The notes under the pieces were generated by a model. It searched no databases. It saw only the letters and a list, made by a program, of their open reading frames with translations, and was not told where the DNA came from. This document shows positions 1 to 7,612 of a stretch of 64,000 nt of DNA, piece after piece. Positions within the stretch are counted from its first letter, which is position 1. Every line of letters begins with the position of its first letter. The translations under genes and the position numbers were made by a program. Source of the DNA: GCA-002780795 sp964545385. Its GTDB lineage: Bacteria > Patescibacteriota > Microgenomatia > UBA1406 > GWC2-37-13. The stretch spans positions 8,901 to 72,900 of the forward strand of contig CAZJFG010000003.1 of NCBI GenBank assembly GCA_964545385.1. Direction: 5' to 3'.

Positions 1-107
1 TGGTTAAATTGTTGACTTTAATCATATAATTAATTGCCGATTTTCAATTTTCATTGATTAACTGTAGATTTATTGAAAACCGAAAATTGTAAATTGAAAA
101 TTATTCT

Positions 108-902
108 TTATCCTCCCCAGCTTTGGTATTTTGTCAGTCCGTAATTCCAAAACCTTAATGCTAATAATAGCAAGGCGATTGAAACAAAAAATGCGTAAAC
201 AATTTTAGCCGGTGACAAAAGACCGAAAAGGACTTGCGCCGGAAAACTGACCATGACGCCGACCGGAATAACAAACGTGAGGATTTCCCGAATGGGGCTT
301 TGGTAGATATCAAGGGGAAAACGAGTGAGATTGGTTAAGTCACGATAAATCATAATTGTGTTGTCGACTTCTGTTGTTATGATACCGAAGGCTAAAACCG
401 CTATATGAAAGGCCGTTGCAATCAGAAGGCCATTTATTATGAGCAAAACGTATAGCAAAATAGAAGAAAGAGAGTAAAAGAGAGAAGATAAAGACATGTA
501 ATATCCGGTAAGAAAGATATAAGGGATAAGCATAATAATATCCAGGTAATCAATGCCGCCAACCAAAATTTTTAAAAAAGGATGATGTGGTTTTGTGAGG
601 ATAAGATTGAAGTCGCCGGTGACTACGTAATATTTAAATCGGTAGACCTCACGGAAAATAATCTGGCTTACTGTATCGATAATATTAAAGGTGAGATAAA
701 AAATGATTGCTTGATTTATAGTGTAGCCCTTTATCACCTTTACATTTTTAAAAATAAGCAAAACAAGCATGAAAAAAAAGATGAACCGCATTGCTTTTCC
801 AACCAAAAAAAACAATGTGCCGACCCTGGTTTGAAAAGTGGTTTTAAGGGCGAATTTTGAGTAGAGAAAAAATATTTTTAGATAACGTTTGAGTTTTTTC
901 AT
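108..902 (-). CDS. ABC-2 type transporter permease
   Basis: Integral membrane subunit of an ABC exporter. The 264-residue product is basic at the N-terminus and then shows about six hydrophobic segments, with a first strong helix near residues 38-54 and a last one near 230-250, the usual size and layout of ABC-2 permeases of the COG3694/COG4587 kind. It lies 118 bp downstream of a second permease of the same size, so the two probably form a heterodimer. No ATP-binding subunit is visible here; on this strand it would be expected beyond the left edge. Substrate cannot be told from sequence. Confidence 0.8.
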   Translation of the reverse strand: MKKLKRYLKIFFLYSKFALKTTFQTRVGTLFFLVGKAMRFIFFFMLVLLIFKNVKVIKGYTINQAIIFYLTFNIIDTVSQIIFREVYRFKYYVVTGDFNLILTKPHHPFLKILVGGIDYLDIIMLIPYIFLTGYYMSLSSLFYSLSSILLYVLLIINGLLIATAFHIAVLAFGIITTEVDNTIMIYRDLTNLTRFPLDIYQSPIREILTFVIPVGVMVSFPAQVLFGLLSPAKIVYAFFVSIALLLLALRFWNYGLTKYQSWGG

Positions 903-955
903 AATTTATTTTGACAGATTCTGTCGTTTATGATCCCTTCTCTCCTGCGAGGTTC

Positions 956-971
956 TTCGCCAGCTGGCGAA
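956..971. repeat. 16-bp perfect palindrome between the permease genes
   Basis: TTCGCCAGCTGGCGAA is perfectly self-complementary and sits in the 118-bp gap between two genes that look like one operon. The surrounding bases are GC-richer than the gap's edges. It resembles a REP-like intergenic hairpin; with no U-tract after it, it is a poor intrinsic terminator. Confidence 0.55.
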
Positions 972-1020
972 ATCCGCTTCTTGGAAAGTCACCTTACTTA
1001 CGACACCTGTCAAAAATTTT

Positions 1021-1812
1021 TTACCTTCCGAAAAAATTGTAATTTTTATTTCCCCTTATCCAAAGATAACGGGCTGCAAACCAAGTTGCAACAAGCCAAA
1101 AAAGAGAAGTTGCAACGATAAAAGGGGTAATAAGCTCAAGTCGACCAAGAAAAATCTGGGTCGGTAGATAAAAAAGATAGGGAAAAGGAGTCAGTAGAAA
1201 CAGATTATATAGAGTAGATGGCAGGAGATCGAGGGGGAAATAGGATCCTGAGATCAAAAAAACAACTGTCATAAAAAGAAATCTTGGGGCCCAGACCTCG
1301 TTGCTCCAAAAGCCGACAAAAGAGATGCAGAGATTGATATAAAAACCAATCAAAGTGCCGATAATAAGAAAACAGGTAGCAAATATTGAGGAATAAGTAT
1401 TAAGCGGCAGAAAAAGCTGAGGGTGAAAGAGGATAATAATAATCCAAACTTCAAGAAAAACAAAAAAAAGGTTTAAGAGTTTGTCAGCCAGGTCGCGGAC
1501 AAGATAATAACGGAAAAAATTTATCGGTTTTATAATATAATTCATGATCGTACCGTTTATGATATCTCCTGCAATATCGATTGTACGTGTCCCCAAGACA
1601 AAATTTGAAATTATATTGACAAAAAAAATATAGGTGATGAGTTGACTTTTGTCGTAGGTACCAAAGCGAGTAGCTCGGTCAAACACCGAAGTCCACAAAA
1701 AAAACGTGACTAAAAAACTCAAAAAAACCCGAAAACGCCAGATAACAAAATTTACACGATAAACAAAATACTCTTTGATTGTTAGCCAAAAAATTAAGAA
1801 GTATTTTTGCAT
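1021..1812 (-). CDS. ABC-2 type transporter permease
   Basis: Second ABC exporter permease, 263 residues, with an N-terminal cytoplasmic helix followed by about six hydrophobic segments. It is the promoter-proximal gene of the pair. A TAAAAT hexamer ends 6 nt before the ATG on the minus strand, so its mRNA is probably leaderless. The start ATG at 1812 is followed directly by a basic/aromatic stretch typical of the family. It diverges from the small-RNA promoter at 1839. The partner ATPase is not in view, so the transported substrate is unknown. Confidence 0.8.
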   Translation of the reverse strand: MQKYFLIFWLTIKEYFVYRVNFVIWRFRVFLSFLVTFFLWTSVFDRATRFGTYDKSQLITYIFFVNIISNFVLGTRTIDIAGDIINGTIMNYIIKPINFFRYYLVRDLADKLLNLFFVFLEVWIIIILFHPQLFLPLNTYSSIFATCFLIIGTLIGFYINLCISFVGFWSNEVWAPRFLFMTVVFLISGSYFPLDLLPSTLYNLFLLTPFPYLFYLPTQIFLGRLELITPFIVATSLFWLVATWFAARYLWIRGNKNYNFFGR

Positions 1813-1838
1813 GACTTTATTTTATCATTTGTGTTCGC

Positions 1839-1868
1839 TTGACAAACTAGAAAGTGGTTGATTATAAT
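1839..1868 (+). promoter_or_regulatory. Near-consensus sigma-70 promoter for the candidate small RNA
   Basis: TTGACA (1839-1844), 18-bp spacer, TATAAT (1863-1868). Counting 7 nt from the -10 places the start of transcription at about 1875, exactly where the long terminal stem of the next element begins. No start codon follows at a useful distance. Confidence 0.75.
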
Positions 1869-1874
1869 AAGATT

Positions 1875-2051
1875 GATCCTCCAAGAATAGGCGAACTTTA
1901 AAAACTTTTTCTTAACGCTATCAAATTTTGAGGGTAAGTCCGATGTTACATCGGATAATGAGACCTGTTTCTTTGGCCTTGAGGCCAAAAGAGCGGTTTT
2001 CCCATTGCCTTTCCGGGAAAAAGTTTTAAAAACCTTATTCGCAGGAGGATC
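1875..2051 (+). ncRNA. Candidate structured small RNA, about 177 nt, unidentified
   Basis: The predicted transcript is closed by pairing of its two ends: GATCCTCC (1875-1882) with GGAGGATC (2044-2051), GAATAGG (1885-1891) with 2033-2040 (one bulge), and AAAACTTTTTC (1901-1911) with 2017-2027. Inside are hairpins TCCGATG/CATCGGA (1939-1955, loop TTA) and TTTGGCC/GGCCAAA (1972-1989, loop TTGA), and possibly AACGCT (1914-1919) with 1992-1998. TTTTCCC (1997-2003) could instead pair with 2015-2021, which excludes part of the closing stem. Size and end-pairing recall 6S RNA, but I cannot match it to any family. Alternative: a long leader of rho, which starts at 2219. No clear U-tract terminator is seen. 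Confidence 0.6.
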
Positions 2052-2218
2052 CTTCGTAAGGTTAAGTTTCAGGTAAAAAAATTCATAAGTCAAAATCCAA
2101 AGGGGGGAAATCACAAGCAAAAATTTAAAAGTATAAAAAAACTTTTTACTTTTAGATTGTGCTTTTAATTTTTAACTTTTGACTTTTAACTTGTTTCAAT
2201 TATTAATTAAATACATTT

Positions 2219-3499
2219 ATGGCAACTAAAAATAATATTCAAAAGCCTCAAAATGACGAAGTTTTAGACGTTTCTTCATTGATTGAAAAAATAGAAGAAA
2301 AACCCATCATGGAGAAGAAGGATGAAAAAAAACAACCTCAGGTACGGGAAGAATCTACACCGGAGGAGAGGTTGAAAGAAGACTTAAAAATCAGCTATAC
2401 TGCTTCAGGTGTTTTGGATATTACCTTTGGCGGATACGGCTTTTTACGCCACGACTTTGCCTTTAATCCTGACCGTGACATCTATGTTTCCAATTCCCAG
2501 ATTCGCAGATTTTGGCTCAGAAAAGGAGATCAGGTTGAAGGTTTGGCCAGACCGCCAAAAACAGGAGAGCGTTTCCACTCGTTACTTCTTATTAAAAAGA
2601 TAAACGGCGTTGAGATGACCGAAGAACAAAGCCGAGCCCGCAAGAACTTCGACTCGCTTACCTCACTTCACCCCAACCGCCAGGTGCGGCTTGAGACTGA
2701 GAAAGACATTTTATCAACCAGGATTATTGATCTTGTGGCACCTGTCGGTTTTGGTCAGCGGGCTTTGATTGTTTCCCAGCCAAAAGCGGGTAAAACCACG
2801 TTCTTAAAAGAAATTGCCGAGGCAATCAACAAAAACCACCCGGATGTTTTTTTAATGGCTATTTTAATCGGAGAACGGCCGGAAGAGGTAACTGAGATTA
2901 AAAGGTTTTTAAAAGGCGAGGTAGCTGCTTCGAACTTTGACGAGTCGCCACGCCAACAGGTAAAGGTGGCCAATATTGCCATGGATCGGGCCAAAAGAAT
3001 GGTTGAAATGGGTCGCGACGTGATTATCTTGCTTGATTCAATTACTCGCTTGGCCCGTGCTCTTAATTTATCAGCTGGCAACTCCGGTCGAAGTTTATCG
3101 GGCGGATTTGATCCATCGGCTCTTTATCCGGCCAAAAAATTTTTAGGTGCGGCACGCAACTGCGAAGAAGGTGGATCGCTGACTATAATAGGTACGGCAT
3201 TGGTTGGGACAGAATCACGCATGGACGATCTTATCTATGAAGAGTTTAAGGGTACGGGTAATATGGAGCTTCATCTGGAGCGTAAGTTCGCAGACAAGCG
3301 TATTTTTCCGGCGATTGATGTTGAGAAATCAGGTACGCGCCACGAAGAGCTTCTTTTCAGTAAGGAAGATCTTAAAAAGATTAACACCTTACGCCGGATG
3401 CTTTCCTTACTTGACCCTGAGGAACGGCTTACCGCTCTTATCGACAAGCTCTCAAAAACCAAAGACAACAAGGAATTCTTGAACAGCTTGAAAGGATAA
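2219..3499 (+). CDS. rho: Transcription termination factor Rho
   Basis: Hexameric RNA helicase that releases transcripts. The 426 residues show a charged, low-complexity N-terminus (about 1-55), the RNA-binding OB-fold with its FGGYGFLR signature near residue 70, then the RecA-like ATPase with a P-loop (QPKAGKTT), a Walker B strand ending in LLDSITRLARA, the Q-loop/R-loop region (GRSLSGG..) and the ESRMDDLIYEEFKGTGNMEL block. Length is typical. The ATG at 2219 has no Shine-Dalgarno before it. The 400-bp upstream region holds the candidate structured RNA, so regulation of rho through its leader is possible but unproven. Confidence 0.97.
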   Translation: MATKNNIQKPQNDEVLDVSSLIEKIEEKPIMEKKDEKKQPQVREESTPEERLKEDLKISYTASGVLDITFGGYGFLRHDFAFNPDRDIYVSNSQIRRFWLRKGDQVEGLARPPKTGERFHSLLLIKKINGVEMTEEQSRARKNFDSLTSLHPNRQVRLETEKDILSTRIIDLVAPVGFGQRALIVSQPKAGKTTFLKEIAEAINKNHPDVFLMAILIGERPEEVTEIKRFLKGEVAASNFDESPRQQVKVANIAMDRAKRMVEMGRDVIILLDSITRLARALNLSAGNSGRSLSGGFDPSALYPAKKFLGAARNCEEGGSLTIIGTALVGTESRMDDLIYEEFKGTGNMELHLERKFADKRIFPAIDVEKSGTRHEELLFSKEDLKKINTLRRMLSLLDPEERLTALIDKLSKTKDNKEFLNSLKG

Positions 3500-3516
3500 G
3501 TCCAGAAGAGTAATTC

Positions 3517-3746
3517 ATGACTTTTAATCAACCTCTTCCCGATTACGAAACAAGAGATAATAATATGCTTGAATTGCTTTATCTAACTAAACACGTTTTG
3601 ATATTATTCTATTTTTTAATTAAAAAACATCCTTTCCAAAATGGAAACAAGCGTATTGCCGATATGACGGTTTTGGTTTTTTAGCAATTAATGGAAGATG
3701 GCTTTCTATTCCTCCATATAATTTTTATTTATTTGCTATAAATTGA
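3517..3746 (+). pseudogene. Remnant of a Fic/Doc-family gene
   Basis: Starting at ATG 3517 the frame reads MTFNQPLPDYETR, the usual opening of death-on-curing-like proteins, then lacks most of the middle of the domain. A second frame gives LIKKHPFQNGNKRIADMTVLV, carrying the Fic motif HPFx(2)GNKR (the AMPylation/phosphorylation active site), and stops at a TAG. Shifting frame once more restores GFLAINGRWLSIPPYNFYLFAIN before TGA at 3744. So the gene has an internal deletion and at least two frame breaks. It fills the 322-bp gap after rho. No antitoxin gene is seen next to it. Confidence 0.7.
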
Positions 3747-3781
3747 AAAAATAATTGAAGAAAATGAAAAAAAAATTACGC

Positions 3782-3821
3782 TTGACAAACTACTTTTAGA
3801 TACCCTATACTGGTAGGGAGT
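3782..3821 (+). promoter_or_regulatory. Promoter and likely self-operator of the CsoR-like gene
   Basis: TTGACA (3782-3787), 18 bp, TATACT (3806-3811), then ATG at 3822, so the leader is only a few bases. ATACCCTA (3800-3807) and TAGGGAGTAT (3814-3823) form an imperfect inverted repeat of the C/G-tract type used by CsoR/CstR repressors, overlapping the -10. This suggests autorepression (inference). Confidence 0.6.
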
Positions 3822-4073
3822 ATGGAAGACAAGTCAAAAATCAAAGTTCAAATAGCAAATAGAATTAGTCGGATTATTGGACAGCTCCATGGGATAGAAA
3901 AGATGGTAGGTGCCAGCCGCAACTGCACGGAAATCCTTCAGCAAGTATCGGCGATAAAAAAAGCCATAGACAGCCTGTCTAAAGAAATTGTCGTTTCAGA
4001 TTTTTGCCGTCTGATGCCCAAATCAAAAACAAAACAGGTGGAACAGATGGTGGAGAGAGTTATAAATTTGTAA
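3822..4073 (+). CDS. CsoR/RcnR/CstR-family (DUF156) repressor
   Basis: All-helical DNA-binding repressor of 83 residues. It has the family's N-terminal RISRIIGQLHGIEKMV helix and the NCTEILQQVSAIKKAI core. Two cysteines stand at the sensor positions (Cys35 and Cys62), but the metal-ligand His that lies four residues before the second Cys in copper sensors is Val here. A Cys/Cys pair without His is the pattern of persulfide-sensing CstR, so thiol or sulfur-species sensing is more likely than copper sensing (inference). The thioredoxin reductase gene follows 94 bp downstream, which fits a redox role. No copper ATPase or rhodanese adjoins it. Confidence 0.85.
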   Translation: MEDKSKIKVQIANRISRIIGQLHGIEKMVGASRNCTEILQQVSAIKKAIDSLSKEIVVSDFCRLMPKSKTKQVEQMVERVINL

Positions 4074-4167
4074 TTTTAAAGCTCGATACCGTATTTTTTC
4101 GTTCGGCTCAACTCAAGAGGGGCCCAGGCGATTAACTCAAAAATAGGTATTTTCGCTTTAATTATTT

Positions 4168-5175
4168 ATGGAAAACGTTATTATCATCGGTGGAGGGCCC
4201 GCTGGTTTATCTGCGGCTATTTATCTGGCCCGGGCCGGACTTAAACCCTTGGTTTTTGCCGGTTCACCGCCTGGTGGTCAGCTGACTCTTACGTCTGAGG
4301 TGGAAAATTTCCCTGGCCACCTCTCAATTCTTGGAGCCGAGCTTATTCAAAAAATGCGAAACCAAGCCGCTCAATTTGGAGCAAAAATAATAGATCAGAA
4401 TATATCTAAAGTTGATCTAACTAAATCATCTTTGAGAATTTATCTTTCAGATTCAGCAACGCAATTTTTATCACACGAGAGTTTCACCCCTCGACAAGCT
4501 CGGGATCCCCTCGAAAGTGAAAAAATTGCTTTTGCTTCATCTGATAACGCGATTGTAACTAAATCAATCATTATTGCCACAGGCGCCAAGGCATTGTGGT
4601 TGGGACTGGAGTCGGAAAAGCGTCTTCGGGGCAAAGGTGTTTCGGCCTGCGCCACCTGCGACGGGTTTTTCTTCCGTGGCAAGACCGTGGCTGTCGTGGG
4701 CGGTGGCGATACCGCCTTGGAAGAGGCGCTTGCCTTAACCAAATTCGCCGACAAGGTTTATATCATCCATCGCCGGGACAGCTTCCGAGCCTCAAAAATC
4801 ATGGTGGAGAGGGTTAAAAAAAACCCAAAGATCGAAATTCTATTCAATAGCCAGGTTGAGGAGATAATAGGTGAGAAAAAGGTTGAAGGAATAAATCTTA
4901 AATCTCAAATCCCAAATGGCAAATCCAAATCTAAAATCTTAAATCTAGAAGGTATTTTTATTGCGATTGGACATAAGCCGGATACGGATCTTTTCAAAAA
5001 TCAAGTGAAGATGGACAAAAAAGGCTATATTTTAACAAAAGATTCACAAACTTCTATTAAGGGAGTTTTTGCCGCCGGCGACTGTGTCGACACCAAATAC
5101 CGCCAAGCAGTAGTGGCCGCCGGAATGGGTGTTTCGGCAGCACTGGAGCTAGAAAAATATTTGGAAAAATATTGA
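4168..5175 (+). CDS. trxB: Thioredoxin reductase
   Basis: FAD/NADPH flavoenzyme that reduces thioredoxin. Visible are the FAD-binding GGGPAGLSAAIYLARAG at residues 8-24, the redox-active CATC in SACATCDGFFFRGK, the NAD(P)-binding VVGGGDTALEEA, and the C-terminal FAD motif AAGDCVDTKYRQ. Two stretches are unlike the family: an in-frame insertion around residues 105-119 encoded by a GC-rich imperfect palindrome, and a low-complexity Lys/Ser/Asn stretch near residues 242-260 encoded by AAATCYCAAAT-type repeats (4892-4947). Both fall in surface-loop positions, so the enzyme is probably still active. Confidence 0.95.
   Translation: MENVIIIGGGPAGLSAAIYLARAGLKPLVFAGSPPGGQLTLTSEVENFPGHLSILGAELIQKMRNQAAQFGAKIIDQNISKVDLTKSSLRIYLSDSATQFLSHESFTPRQARDPLESEKIAFASSDNAIVTKSIIIATGAKALWLGLESEKRLRGKGVSACATCDGFFFRGKTVAVVGGGDTALEEALALTKFADKVYIIHRRDSFRASKIMVERVKKNPKIEILFNSQVEEIIGEKKVEGINLKSQIPNGKSKSKILNLEGIFIAIGHKPDTDLFKNQVKMDKKGYILTKDSQTSIKGVFAAGDCVDTKYRQAVVAAGMGVSAALELEKYLEKY
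4482..4521. repeat. REP-like imperfect palindrome inside trxB
   Basis: TTTCAC..TCGA..TCGA..GTGAAA arms surround a GC-rich centre containing CTCGACAAGCTCGGGA. It is translated in frame as part of TrxB (SFTPRQARDPLESE), where thioredoxin reductases have no such segment. It looks like an inserted intergenic-type repeat. Confidence 0.5.
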
Positions 5176-5223
5176 TTTATATATTACGTAATACGTAATT
5201 TATTAATTATTAATTATAAAAAT

Positions 5224-6504
5224 ATGACAAATGAAGGAATCAAGATGTTGGAAAGTGCACAAGGGTTAATCAAAAAAACTGCCAAAAGTATGGGACTGTC
5301 CGAGGAGACGACCCAAAGACTGGTTGAGCCGGACTATATTCACGAGTTTAATTTCACGGCAAAAATGGATTCGGGGAAAACAAAAATGTTTAAAGGTTAC
5401 AGAATCCAACATAATGGCGTTTTGGGGCCTTACAAAGGTGGAATCCGTTATCATTTCAATACCTCAAAAGAAGAAATCCAGGCTTTGGCTACTTTAATGA
5501 CAGTCAAATGCTCGGTCGCTAATCTACCTTTTGGTGGAGGGAAAGGTGGTATCATCGGTTTTGACCCCAAGAAAGCCTCGCTTGGCGAGATCGAACGGGT
5601 TTCCCGCGCCTTTGCCCAAAAGCTTTCCCAATTTATAGGTCCGGAAGTAGATGTGCCGGCGCCGGATGTGAATACTACACCTCAGATTATGAAATGGATG
5701 CTGGAAGAATATCTCAAAACTCAAAACTCAAAACTCAAAACTAAATCTAAAAACTCAAAAGCCTTGAATTATCTAAGAGGAACATTTACGGGAAAACCGA
5801 TCGAAGATGGAGGGAGTCTGGGGCGGACCGAGGCAACAGGAAGAGGAGGAGTGGTGATTTTGAAAGCATTGCTTTCAAAATTAAGCTCAAAGCTCAAAGT
5901 CCAAAGCTCAAAACTGTCTGTGGCGGTACAAGGATTTGGGAACGTCGGCTATTATTTTTCCAAGTTTGCCTATGAACAAGGGTTTAGATTGGTGGCAGTA
6001 TCCGACTCAAAAGGCGGTATTTACAAAGAAAATGGTTTGAACCCCGAAGAGGTTTTGGCCGACAAGAAAAAAAAAGGAATTCTTTCCGGCGGAAAAAAAA
6101 TCACCAACGAAGAACTTTTAGAACTGCCTGTAGATATTTTGGTTCCTGCTGCCCTTGAAAACGTCATTAACCGGAAAAACATGGCTAAAATTAAGGCTAA
6201 AATCGTCATAGAAATGGCCAATGGCCCAGTGACAGAGGAAGCTTATGAATACATGCAGAAAAAGGGGATTTTGGTCATTCCCGATGTTTTGGCAAACTCC
6301 GGCGGAGTGACTGTTTCCTACCTAGAATGGTATCAAAACGTTCACAATCAAAAATGGAGTGAAAAAAAAGTAAATACAAAAATGGCAGATCTTTTAAAAA
6401 TCGCTTTTGACCAGATTTGGAAAAAAGCAGCGTTAAAAAAAATACCTTTCAAACAGGCGACCTTTGAGATGGCAATCGAAAGAATAGTAAAGGGTAGTAA
6501 GTAG
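5224..6504 (+). CDS. Glu/Leu/Phe/Val dehydrogenase (glutamate dehydrogenase type)
   Basis: NAD(P)-dependent oxidative deamination or reductive amination linking glutamate and 2-oxoglutarate. Typical signatures are GPYKGGIRYH, the catalytic-lysine region ANLPFGGGKGGI, the PAPDVNT segment, the Rossmann VQGFGNVG and, near the C-terminus, DVLANSGGVTVSYLEW. Length 426 fits the hexameric class. Two Lys/Ser/Gln/Asn-rich insertions, encoded by CTCAAA-type heptamer repeats, interrupt otherwise conserved stretches near residues 164-178 and 218-236; the second lies just before the coenzyme-binding strand. Standing alone, it lies between trxB and the M23 peptidase gene, with no promoter that can be named with confidence. 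Confidence 0.93.
   Translation: MTNEGIKMLESAQGLIKKTAKSMGLSEETTQRLVEPDYIHEFNFTAKMDSGKTKMFKGYRIQHNGVLGPYKGGIRYHFNTSKEEIQALATLMTVKCSVANLPFGGGKGGIIGFDPKKASLGEIERVSRAFAQKLSQFIGPEVDVPAPDVNTTPQIMKWMLEEYLKTQNSKLKTKSKNSKALNYLRGTFTGKPIEDGGSLGRTEATGRGGVVILKALLSKLSSKLKVQSSKLSVAVQGFGNVGYYFSKFAYEQGFRLVAVSDSKGGIYKENGLNPEEVLADKKKKGILSGGKKITNEELLELPVDILVPAALENVINRKNMAKIKAKIVIEMANGPVTEEAYEYMQKKGILVIPDVLANSGGVTVSYLEWYQNVHNQKWSEKKVNTKMADLLKIAFDQIWKKAALKKIPFKQATFEMAIERIVKGSK
5712..5760. repeat. In-frame CTCAAAA tandem repeat in the dehydrogenase gene
   Basis: About six imperfect copies of a 7-8 bp unit ACTCAAA(A) encode a QNSKLKTKSKNSK-like stretch. The family has no corresponding residues. Confidence 0.75.
5884..5914. 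repeat. Second in-frame CTCAAAG repeat in the dehydrogenase gene
   Basis: Four imperfect copies of GCTCAAA/GTCCAAA encode SSKLKVQSSKL immediately before the Rossmann glycine motif. Confidence 0.7.
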
Positions 6505-6547
6505 CAAGTATTAATAATCTTAATACTGTATACTTAATACTATCCTT

Positions 6548-7606
6548 ATGGAAGATTTGAAACAGTTTATTCTTTTTATCAAAGACTATTTTAAATCCCG
6601 GATTCTTGATTTCGGAAGTAGCTTTGAAAAAATTAAAGATCTTTTTGTTGCTTTTTTGATAGCCAAGCGGGGAAAATACTCGCAGTCTTTTTTAAATACG
6701 TCATTCTTTCTTTTGGTGGCTGCTTCTCTAATTGGTGGTCCAATCATTGCCGAAAACAATCCGTTTGTGACCGCCTTTGAAGGAAATGGAAACAAATACC
6801 AGGCAACCGAAGTTTCCTACAATCCTTATGAAGGTTCTTTGCAGACTGTAATCTCTGTTAAGCCAAGAAGCAGCGTAGAAAACTATACGGTGCGTGATGG
6901 CGATACTCTTTCCTCAATTGCCAAGAAATTTGATATTTCAGTCGATACAATCAAATGGGCAAACAATCTGAAATCGGATACAATCAAGCCGGGTGAGACT
7001 CTGAAAATTCCACCGGTTACCGGAATTGTCCACAAGGTAGTTTCCGGGGAAAGTATTTATACTATTGCCAAAAAATACAAAACTAGCGCCCAAAACATCG
7101 TCAACTTTCCTTTTAATGATTTTACCGACCTTGATTCTTTTGGACTTACTGCCGGCCAGATTCTTTATGTCCCTGATGGAGTGATTGAGGAAGCGCCGGC
7201 TGCCGTACCCCGCTACTATGCTCAGGCTCAAGCAGGCGTAAAAGGTTCTTCCAATTTTATTTGGCCAACATCAGGTGGCATCACCCAGTATCCGGTTTGG
7301 TATCATATGGCACTTGATATCGCAAACTCCAGTGCACCGTCGGTTTTGGCCGCAGATACAGGGACAATCACTTTTGCCGGTTGTGTTGCCTATGGTTATG
7401 GTTGTCATATTGTGATTGACCATGGTAACGGATATGAGACGCTTTATGCGCACCTTTCGAGTATTGGTGTTTCGCCTGGTCAAGTAGTAAACCAAAGGCA
7501 ATATATAGGGACAATGGGATCAACAGGTATGTCGACCGGAACTCATCTCCATTTTGAAATAAGGACAGGAGGAATACTCCAAAATCCACTTAATTACTTG
7601 AGATAA
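6548..7606 (+). CDS. Secreted LysM-M23 peptidoglycan endopeptidase
   Basis: Cell-wall hydrolase of the lysostaphin/NlpD type, 352 residues. An N-terminal hydrophobic segment (about 48-70) anchors or exports it. Two LysM domains follow, the first starting YTVRDGDTLSSIAKKFDIS near residue 117 and the second HKVVSGESIYTIAKKY near 162, both binding glycan strands. The C-terminal M23 domain has HMALD (zinc ligands His and Asp) and HLHFE (HxH), with GNGYETLYAHLS between them, so the catalytic set is complete. The gene ends 6 bp from the end of the convergent O-antigen ligase-like gene. The start lies in a run of TACTTAATACTA-like repeats. Confidence 0.93.
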   Translation: MEDLKQFILFIKDYFKSRILDFGSSFEKIKDLFVAFLIAKRGKYSQSFLNTSFFLLVAASLIGGPIIAENNPFVTAFEGNGNKYQATEVSYNPYEGSLQTVISVKPRSSVENYTVRDGDTLSSIAKKFDISVDTIKWANNLKSDTIKPGETLKIPPVTGIVHKVVSGESIYTIAKKYKTSAQNIVNFPFNDFTDLDSFGLTAGQILYVPDGVIEEAPAAVPRYYAQAQAGVKGSSNFIWPTSGGITQYPVWYHMALDIANSSAPSVLAADTGTITFAGCVAYGYGCHIVIDHGNGYETLYAHLSSIGVSPGQVVNQRQYIGTMGSTGMSTGTHLHFEIRTGGILQNPLNYLR

Positions 7607-7612
7607 TTGAGA

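Noticed and set aside
930..1121. A 63-aa plus-strand frame between the permeases
   Set aside because: Half of it is antisense to the second permease and the rest is the palindromic gap.
1875..2051. SRP RNA, tmRNA or a known riboswitch
   Set aside because: The SRP domain IV loop, tmRNA tag frame and the conserved cores of common riboswitches are not present; left as unidentified.
1794..2120. A 108-aa minus-strand frame covering the intergenic region before rho
   Set aside because: It overlaps the permease start and the strong hairpins; composition is unlike a protein, and the promoter points the other way.
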